This document shows, one piece after another, positions 57,515 to 64,000 of a stretch of 64,000 nt of DNA. Location: contig BPQB01000053.1 of assembly GCA_019973155.2 (NCBI GenBank), positions 124,001 to 188,000 of the forward strand. Reading direction: 5' to 3'. The position numbers and the translations under genes are program-made. Numbering within the stretch: position 1 is the stretch's first letter; each line of letters begins with the position of its first letter. The DNA is from Phanerochaete sordida (lineage: Eukaryota > Basidiomycota > Agaricomycetes > Polyporales > Phanerochaetaceae). The notes beneath the pieces are model-generated. The model was given only the letters and a program-made list of their open reading frames with translations, made no database searches and was not told where the DNA came from.

Positions 57515-58864
57515 ATGACGGAGGTACCCGGCTGCACCGTCCCACAGGAGCTGGCCGATATGATCATCAACCATCTCGACGATTCGCAGAGCCTGCAACA
57601 GTGCTCGTTAGTTTGCAAATCTTGGGAAGCGTCGAGCACCGTCCACCTCTTCTCGCGACTCTCCTGGCCCCCTTGCAGCGTCTGCTGGGTTCGTCCAGCA
57701 ATGCGCGGTGTATGCGATTGTCCTCGACACACGCTTACCTTCGACGACTGCCACGATTTTCTCCTGTCATCGCATCGCCTTCGCGCAGTTGTCGCCCATC
57801 TCAGGATCACAGGAATTCGCGGCTCTAGCGGCCTCCCGGAAGTGGAAGGACACGAGCCGTTACCTTTGACGTTCCTCTTCACGCTTCCAGAGCTACTTCC
57901 TGGCTTGCAAACATTGGAAATTTGGGACTTGCGTACCGGCGCCGGGGTTATGGGACCTCCTCCTAACCTTTCCGCAAATCCTGGCAGCCTGGACAAACTC
58001 ATTCTCGCGGGCACTGTTCTATGGGACGATCGCGCGATCTTCAGCATTCTGTCCGCCTTCTCCCATATCGATCACCTCGTACTCGAATGCTACTCAAGCG
58101 AGGAAGACCTAGAAGAAGACATCCCACTCGCGTCCCAACTTCACCGCCGATTCCCTTGCACATCTGTCAATCGCCTCGAGGTCTTAAACCCCTCGTACTT
58201 GACGGACGTGCTATGCTGCTTGCACGAGCAGCTTGACGTATCCGCGTTGCGCGAGGTGAAGGTGCACCTCTGCCTCGGCAAAGGCCTCGAGAGGCTCATC
58301 GCGTCTGCGCTGTCACTAGAGGCGCTGACCTTCATGACGACCGAATCACCCCCCAAGCTTCCGAACCCTGCTGCGCTCCGCGTCCTGGACATGATGTGCT
58401 CGATAATGGCAGACGATCCCGAGGAGCAGCCTGACGCTTCACAATTCTGCAAGTTTGGCTGGGGCGAGATGATTCACAATCTCGCTGCACTCCACGCACC
58501 CGAGCTGCGCGAGCTTACCCTTGGCGTCATGCTCCGCGAACTCGGCTACTGGGCTGAAGACGCGGGGATCTCACAGGAAGTCTTCGCCGAGGCCCTCGCG
58601 CGGCGCCTGCAAGAAGAAGACTGGGGAACGTTTCGCGCGATTATGAGCGCACGTCCGAAGTTGCGGAAGTTCAAGCTTAAGATCGTCGTGAACGACGGAT
58701 GGACGTCGTTCCAATATATGGTACCGTACCTGGAATGTTCCGCACGGACATTCCAGGATGCTGTGGTGAGCTGTCTGGGTCGGGACATTGAGAGTATTCT
58801 AGAGGTTGTCGCCGAGCACCACTACAATACGGAGGAGTACATGAACTATTACCGGTACCCTTGA
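57515..58864 (+). CDS. F-box protein, cluster member 2
   Basis: Single exon, 449 residues. The F-box is at residues ~9-37 ('VPQELADMIINHLDDSQSLQQCSLVCKSW'), followed by the same repeat backbone as member 1: 'LPLTFLFTLPELLPGLQTLEIWDLRTGAGVMGPPP', 'LWDDRAIFSILSAFSHIDHLVLEC', 'GWGEMIHNLAALHAPELRELTLGVMLREL' and the terminal 'NYYRYP'. It is predicted to be an SCF substrate adaptor. Compared with member 1 the solenoid is colinear with small indels, pointing to recent duplication; differences concentrate between residues ~95 and 260. The target is unknown. Confidence 0.85.
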   Translation: MTEVPGCTVPQELADMIINHLDDSQSLQQCSLVCKSWEASSTVHLFSRLSWPPCSVCWVRPAMRGVCDCPRHTLTFDDCHDFLLSSHRLRAVVAHLRITGIRGSSGLPEVEGHEPLPLTFLFTLPELLPGLQTLEIWDLRTGAGVMGPPPNLSANPGSLDKLILAGTVLWDDRAIFSILSAFSHIDHLVLECYSSEEDLEEDIPLASQLHRRFPCTSVNRLEVLNPSYLTDVLCCLHEQLDVSALREVKVHLCLGKGLERLIASALSLEALTFMTTESPPKLPNPAALRVLDMMCSIMADDPEEQPDASQFCKFGWGEMIHNLAALHAPELRELTLGVMLRELGYWAEDAGISQEVFAEALARRLQEEDWGTFRAIMSARPKLRKFKLKIVVNDGWTSFQYMVPYLECSARTFQDAVVSCLGRDIESILEVVAEHHYNTEEYMNYYRYP

Positions 58865-59638
58865 CCGTATTTATTGTACGCGTACTGGGTATATCAAGCA
58901 CTGCGCCGTAGATTCAAAATAGAGCTCAAAGTGCCCTCGTGAATTAATTGGGCGACGAGACGTCTGTCAAAAGTCCCATCGCGCTGCTAGGTTAAGACCG
59001 AACGACAATGATACCAGTGAGTGATGAATCGCCGGAGGCGCGAAGGCGCTGTGGCTACGTCGTTTCGCACACCTCGTCGCACGAATCCTCATGTCTCCTT
59101 ACCCTGTCATCTCTCTCGTCTCTCGTGGTTCTTTTCGGTTTTCTTGTATTGCTATCTTGGCGTTGTCCCTGAAAACGATGAGGTATTTTAGGGTCTTAGC
59201 TATGTATTATGTAATATTTAGCGTAATGGGTCGAATATACTGCTGTTCTCCGTTCTTCGCGAGTGGACCTCAACTATCTCATTAGACACCAGACAAATTG
59301 ACAGTGCAGGATTCCAGGCAGTGTTCTTTCAGTGCCACGAGGTTTGCAGCGCACGCAGTCGTTCAATTCGAGTCACAAGCTGTGTTCGTCACGCTCCCGG
59401 ACTCGGAGGCTGTGCAACAGGCACTACACCCATTTGCTGTGCCTGCAGTCTGTCCTCAGACCTTCACAATCGCCGGGAATAGACACAAGAGGTGTGTGCC
59501 TCGGCTCCTTATTGTAGTCATCTTGTGGCTAATGAGTGTATCTGTCATCTTGAGCTTCCAAGTCCCTGCCGAGACCTCGGACCGCAAAGACGAACGGTGG
59601 CGCATACATCGCCCGTCCAAAGGGCAGGCCAGCAGGCC
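58865..59638 (+). promoter_or_regulatory. Upstream region of F-box member 3
   Basis: No gene was seen. It contains the partner (59342-59426) of the promoter-proximal similarity described at 57293-57364. The frame of member 3 is open upstream to 59492, but the first ATG giving the conserved N terminus is 59639. Confidence 0.45.
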
Positions 59639-60997
59639 ATGGAGAACGGTTCTAGCCGTTCGGTCCCTCAGGAATTGGCTGACATCATCATCGACCATCT
59701 CCATGATGACCCGCAGAGCCTGCAACACTGCTCGTTCGTTTGCAAAGCCTGGGAACCATCGAGCGCCCTCCACCTCTTCTCGCGGTTCTCGTGGCCTCCT
59801 TGCAACGTCTACTGGGTTCGTCCAGCGGTGCGCGGCGTATGTGACTGTCCCCTGCACACACTTACCTTCGAGGACTGCCACGACTTTTTTCTGTCGTCCC
59901 CTCGAGTTCGCAAGGCTGTCAATCACCTTAGGATTACGGGCCTTCGCACGTCCCGGAATCCCTCGGTGATGGAAGAAAATGAGCCGCTGCCTTTGACGTT
60001 CCTCTTCGCACTCCCAGAGCTGCTTCCCGGCTTGCAAAGGCTGGATGCCTGGAACCTGCGCTTCGGAGCAGGTATCATTGGCCCACCTCCTCGCATCGTC
60101 TCCGAAGCGGGTCCCAGAAGCCTCACCAAACTTGTCCTCACGGGAACTGCGGTTCTATGGGATGATCGCGCCATCTTCAGCATCCTCTCCACCTTCTCCC
60201 ACATTGATACTGTCGTTTTCGAATGCCACTGCGAAGAAGGGCTACAAGAGGACATTCCATTTGCGTCGCAGGTTCACCGCCGCTTCACCTCCACATCTGT
60301 GCACCGCCTCGAGGTCTCATACCCCCCTTTTCTATCGCACGTACTTCTCCGATTGCGAGAGCAGCGCGACACGTCCGCCCTGCGTGAAGTGGATGTTCAA
60401 TACTACCTCGACGAAGGCCTCAAAAGGCTCATCGCGTCTGCACCGTTGCTAGAGGTGCTGACCTTCATGACATCCGACAAGCCTCCCAGACCTCCAAACC
60501 CCGATATGCTGCGCGTCCTAGACATGACGTGCTCGATCGTGGCAGGGGATCCTGAGGTGCAGCCTAACGCGCCACAATTCGGCGAGTTTGGCTGGGGCGA
60601 AATGATCCGAAACCTCGACGCATTCCGTGCACACGAGTTGCGCGAGCTCACCCTCGGCGTCATGCTCCGCGAACTAGGCTGCTGGGGCGAGCACCAAAGG
60701 ATCTCGCAGAACGTCTTCGACGAGACCCTCGCGCGGCGCCTGCGTGAAGAAGATTGGGGAACGTTTCGCGCAGTCATGAAGGCACACCCGAAGCTGCGGA
60801 AGCTCAAAGTCAAGCTCATCGTGAGCGGCAGGTGGACGGCGTTCCACTACATGGTGCCGTACTTGGTGTGTTCCGCGCGGACATTTCAGGACGCCGTGGA
60901 AGCTTGCCTAGGGCGGGACAACAGTCGGAGTATCCTAGAGGTTGTCGCCGAGCACCACCATATGGTCGGGATCACTAACTATTACCGGTACCCCTAA
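59639..60997 (+). CDS. F-box protein, cluster member 3
   Basis: Single exon, 452 residues from ATG 59639 ('MENGSSRSVPQELADIIIDHL'). The F-box and solenoid are colinear with members 1 and 2: 'LPLTFLFALPELLPGLQRLDAWNLRFGAGIIGPPP', 'LWDDRAIFSILSTFSHIDTVVFEC', 'GWGEMIRNLDAFRAHELRELTLGVMLRELGCW' and the terminal 'NYYRYP'. Member 3 has 'ENGSSRS' in place of the 'TEVxGC' start of the others. It is likely an SCF adaptor with unknown target. Confidence 0.85.
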   Translation: MENGSSRSVPQELADIIIDHLHDDPQSLQHCSFVCKAWEPSSALHLFSRFSWPPCNVYWVRPAVRGVCDCPLHTLTFEDCHDFFLSSPRVRKAVNHLRITGLRTSRNPSVMEENEPLPLTFLFALPELLPGLQRLDAWNLRFGAGIIGPPPRIVSEAGPRSLTKLVLTGTAVLWDDRAIFSILSTFSHIDTVVFECHCEEGLQEDIPFASQVHRRFTSTSVHRLEVSYPPFLSHVLLRLREQRDTSALREVDVQYYLDEGLKRLIASAPLLEVLTFMTSDKPPRPPNPDMLRVLDMTCSIVAGDPEVQPNAPQFGEFGWGEMIRNLDAFRAHELRELTLGVMLRELGCWGEHQRISQNVFDETLARRLREEDWGTFRAVMKAHPKLRKLKVKLIVSGRWTAFHYMVPYLVCSARTFQDAVEACLGRDNSRSILEVVAEHHHMVGITNYYRYP

Positions 60998-61394
60998 TTG
61001 TCTTCGTTGGACGTGTGTGTCAATGCAGATCGCGCTGCGTGCTGCAGGCTCTAAGTAGACCTCGAGCCGTCTTGCGTGGCTCATAATTGGATGTGCTCGT
61101 GGATAGTAACTTACTGATCCGCGCGATATCATTGATGCTGTGACCGCACGGGTCGCGATGATGACGTCGTCGAGCGATTGAGGGTCCGCAGAGACGCTGC
61201 CACAGTTGCCACGTCGTTCCTTCACCTACGCCGTCCACCACGATCGACGAACATCTGGGTACGCTGCTCGCGGAATTCAACGAAGATAGTTGACGGTGAC
61301 TAAGTTAGTTTCTGCAACGCAGTCAGCTCCGCAATTTTGGCTTGCGTAGACTACAAAAGAGTATCGACTAGTCGCACACCAAACCTCTGCTCCC
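60998..61394. other. Intergenic
   Basis: Spacer between F-box member 3 and the frameshifted copy. Nothing was recognised. Confidence 0.45.
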
Positions 61395-62749
61395 ATGACG
61401 GAAGATGTTGGTTGCAGACTGCCGCAGGAGGTAGTCGACATGGTCATCGATTATCTTTATGACGATAGGCGAAGCTTGCGACAGTGCTCGCTGACCTGCA
61501 AGGCTTGGGAGCCGTCGAGCACGATGCACCTATTCTTGCGGATTTCCTGGCCCCCTCACAAAGTACACTGGTCGTTTCCAGAGGAGATAGAGGCCCTCCA
61601 CAATGATCCCTACTACACAGCGTCGTTTGACGATTGCTACGCCCTCCTCCTATCCTCCCCTCGGATCCGTAACGCAGTCTGCCATCTCAGGCTCACGGGT
61701 CTACGCAGTCACGGCCGGAGTGGCTTGTCACGAAACCAGTCGCACGAGCCTCTACCGTTGACATTCCTCTTCGCCCTCCCCGAGCTTCTTCCCGGCTTGC
61801 AGACCCTGGAGATATGGGACCTCGCATTCGGTGTCCTCGAGCCTCCTCCCAGTGTGTCGCTGGAACTCCCGAGGACCCTTAAGAAACTCGCTTTTTAGGC
61901 ACAGGCGTCCTCTATGACGACCGCTGCTTCTTCAGCATCATCTCCGCATTTTCCCACATCGACACTGTCTTGTTTGACTGCACTTGCGAAGACGAGTTCG
62001 ACCGCGACCTCCCGTTCGCGATGCAGGTCCCGCGCCGCTTTCCCACGACGTCCGTGCGTCGTCTTGAGGTCGCATATCCCCCGGATCTCTTCCCAGTCCT
62101 TCTTCGCCTACACCATCAGCTCGACATGGCTGCACTCCGCGAGGTGCAAGTGGATTATTGCCTTGACGAGAATCTCCGTGCCCTGATCGCGTCCGCTCTG
62201 GCCCTCGAAAGGCTGACATACACGACGGACGGCTTTATTCCACCCATTCTCAATGACCCTGCTGCACTCCGCTCCCTTGAGCTGATGTGCACCATAGTCG
62301 TGACCATGGACCCCGACGTGACCCGGTTCAGAGATTTTGACCTGGGAAAAATGATTCTCAACGCTGCTTCGCTCAACGCCTCTAACCTCTTTGAGCTCAC
62401 ACTGGTTATTTCACTCTCCTCCGACTATCGAGCTGTGGAGAGGACACCTTCGGAGGACTCTTTCGCGAGTGCTCTTACGCGACGTCTCGAGGATGAAGAC
62501 TGCCAATTTGAAGCGCTGGCACGCGTAATGGCGAAGGCGCGGCGATCTCTGCGAAGACTCAAGATCGTGGTTGTTGTTGACGACCCGTGGAAATTAAATT
62601 CGCTTCGGTATATGGTGCCCTACCTGGCGTGCTCTGCTCAGGTGCTGCGAGATGTAGTACTGAAGTTTCTGGGACGGGATGTGGAGAGAATATTGGAGGT
62701 GACTGCAGAGCATCGATGTGAGGCGGACATTATCGTATACTATCCCTGA
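61395..62749 (+). pseudogene. F-box protein, cluster member 4, frameshifted
   Basis: The first 167 codons (61395-61898) encode an F-box ('LPQEVVDMVIDYLYDDRRSLRQCSLTCKAW') and the first solenoid repeats, then stop at TAG 61896-61898 inside a run of five T (61892-61896). Homology resumes at once in another frame ('GTGVLYDDRCFFSIISAFSHIDTVLFDC') and runs to 62749, ending 'IVYYP' near where the paralogues end 'NYYRYP'. A single missing base (or two extra) at the T-run explains it. No splice donor exists to bypass the stop. It is more diverged than members 1-3. It could be a true pseudogene or a sequencing error in the homopolymer. Confidence 0.85.
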
Positions 62750-63064
62750 TATCGAATGTTTTGGATTTCGGATGTAACATCGATAGAGCATGGCTGCCCA
62801 CGGTTCAAGGTGCTCGGGGTCCCAGGACGATCGCCCATGCCGCGGCACCGCGCTTGTCTCTTGGTCATGAGCAACTCCGTCCACGAACTACGCGACCTGT
62901 ACACCCCGCAATCATTACTCATGACGCGATAGCCTCTCGGAGGTCCTTGCACCGTAACGACCCTACAGTGTGTAAGTGTTTCAGGACGAGCGCGAGCGGC
63001 AGTATACTGCGTTCAAATACTCCTAAAGTTGCGGCGCACAGGCTAAGGACGACAACACATCGCC
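62750..63064. other. Intergenic
   Basis: Spacer between the F-box and hydrolase pseudogenes. Nothing was recognised. Confidence 0.45.
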
Positions 63065-63964
63065 ATGGATCATTCCCTCTACAAGGACCTGAGGACCTCG
63101 CGCGGGCTGACGTACCACTACTAGTCGTTGCCTGCGCAGGTAAACAAGCCGACGCTGCTCTTCTGCCATGGCTTCCCGTCCACGTCTCGCGACTGGCGTT
63201 TCGTCGTACCGCTCGTGACGGCGAAGGGTTATGGTGCCATCGTGCCAGATATGCTGGGATATGGCGGTACCGACAAGCCCGAGGACCCTGCAGCCTACAT
63301 CGGCAGCCTTCTCGTTCAGGACCTCGTCGAGATCCTGGACGAGGAACGCGTGGACAAGGCCGTTGTCATTGGTCGCGACTGGTGCGTGTCCTCCATATCA
63401 CACAAGCGAGATTGCGACTCATTGACCTGTTGGTAGGGGTAACTTCCCTGCTTCGCGCTTTGCGAGCCTACTTCACGGGGTCATACGTGCCTCCTCACGC
63501 GTCATTCGACCTGCAAGCGTTCCTCGATGGCACGAAGGCCATCGGCGGGCGTGACCTTTTCGGATACTGGGAGTTCTTTGGCGCAGACCCTGAAGCTGAG
63601 AAGATCATTGAAGCCTACGTACGCACGTTCTTCGCGCCTTTCGGGAATGGAATCTGACCCTGGGCAGATCGATTCGTTCATCTGTCAGTGGTTCCCTCAA
63701 GAACCAGAAGTGTGGAGGGATTGTATCGCTCCGCGCGACGCGCATAAGAAGAACTTGCTGGCGGATAAGATAGTTCCGCTGGGACCGTACATGACGGAGG
63801 AGAATGTGGAGTACTTCAGGGACACGTTCGCCCAGGGCGGTTGGGCTGGTCCATTGAACTGGTACCGCGCGGCGGTGCACGGATCTCGCTCAAAGGACGA
63901 TGCTGGTGAGCTCCAGATCAAGTATAACGGCAGATTGTTCTCATTTCGCTCTGCGTGAAGCGAC
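63065..63964 (+). pseudogene. Broken alpha/beta hydrolase (epoxide-hydrolase type), 3' partial
   Basis: Paralogue of the gene at 53784-54943. It begins 'MDHSLYKDLRTSRGLTYHY' and meets an in-frame TAG at 63122-63124, where the intact gene has Phe. The frame continues with 'LLFCHGFPSTSRDWRFVV', 'YGAIVPDMLGYGGTDKP' and 'VVIGRDW' (nucleophile Asp kept, preceding His replaced by Arg). Intron 1 is at the same place as in the intact gene (about 63382-63436). After it, 'GNFPASRFASLL' is followed by a frame change and apparent deletion before 'VPPHASFDLQAFLDGTKAI'. Later parts 'FGYWEFFGADPEAEK', 'QWFPQEPEVWRDCIAPRDAHKKN' and 'LNWYRAAVHGSRSKDDA' are recognisable. The gene runs to the window edge; its end lies outside. 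Confidence 0.85.
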
Positions 63965-64000
63965 ACAGAGCGACACCCCCCGAGCGGACATTCCCGCCAG

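Overview
The window is nuclear DNA of a filamentous Agaricomycete (Basidiomycota), most likely a Polyporales-type wood-decay fungus. The evidence is gene density (about one gene per 2.5 kb), many introns of roughly 45-65 nt with GT(G/A)(C/A)G(T) donors, GC-rich coding DNA, and families typical of mushroom-forming fungi: DUF6534 membrane proteins, NFKBIL1-like and GT49-like proteins, a basidiomycete P450, a secreted sedolisin and F-box arrays. The species cannot be named from sequence alone. Exon models below were built by hand from splice sites, reading-frame continuity and family motifs. Each multi-exon total is a whole number of codons.

Layout. 1-2.4 kb: 3' part of a PH-Sec7-PH ARF exchange factor. 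4.3-6.4 kb: P450. 6.7-8.4 kb: mitochondrial-type CDF metal transporter. 9.1-10.2 kb: Pho85-type cyclin. 10.7-12.3 kb: mitochondrial carrier on the minus strand with a 7-nt exon. 13.2-14.1 kb: NFKBIL1-like protein. 15.0-17.0 kb: DUF6534 receptor-like protein with 18 exons. 17.1-18.3 kb: an inverted-repeat pair. 18.6-20.0 kb: polyubiquitin. 21.4-23.5 kb: secreted S53 peptidase. 25.8-27.1 kb: FAM72 protein. 27.9-30.7 kb: large orphan protein. 31.7-32.7 kb: CmcJ/AsaB-like enzyme. 32.9-33.5 kb: a non-autonomous hAT transposon with target duplication. 33.9-35.3 kb: 3-ketoacyl-CoA reductase. 35.8-37.7 kb: divergent pair of a small orphan and a kinase-like protein. 38.7-40.0 kb: coiled-coil protein with a long GX3 repeat. 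40.7-41.2 kb: small orphan. 42.1-46.5 kb: UPF2. 46.9-50.6 kb: ATRIP/Rad26-like checkpoint protein. 51.2-51.6 kb: EthD-domain protein. 51.7-53.1 kb: GT49-like glycosyltransferase. 53.8-54.9 kb: epoxide-hydrolase-like enzyme.

The last 10 kb is a birth-and-death cluster. It holds three intact intronless F-box genes, one frameshifted F-box copy, an Ile tRNA with a very small intron, and a broken second copy of the epoxide-hydrolase-like gene that runs off the window.

Most genes are independent housekeeping or accessory loci rather than one pathway. Plausible functional links are secretion and trafficking (Sec7, GT49), ubiquitin-dependent turnover (polyubiquitin plus F-box adaptors) and small-molecule metabolism (P450, CmcJ-like, EthD, epoxide hydrolase). 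No biosynthetic core enzyme is present, so I do not call a metabolite cluster. The most unusual observations are the splicing architecture (7-, 14- and 16-nt exons, a GC-AG intron, introns at the same codon of repeated ubiquitin units), the hAT element, the GX3-repeat protein and the F-box/hydrolase array.
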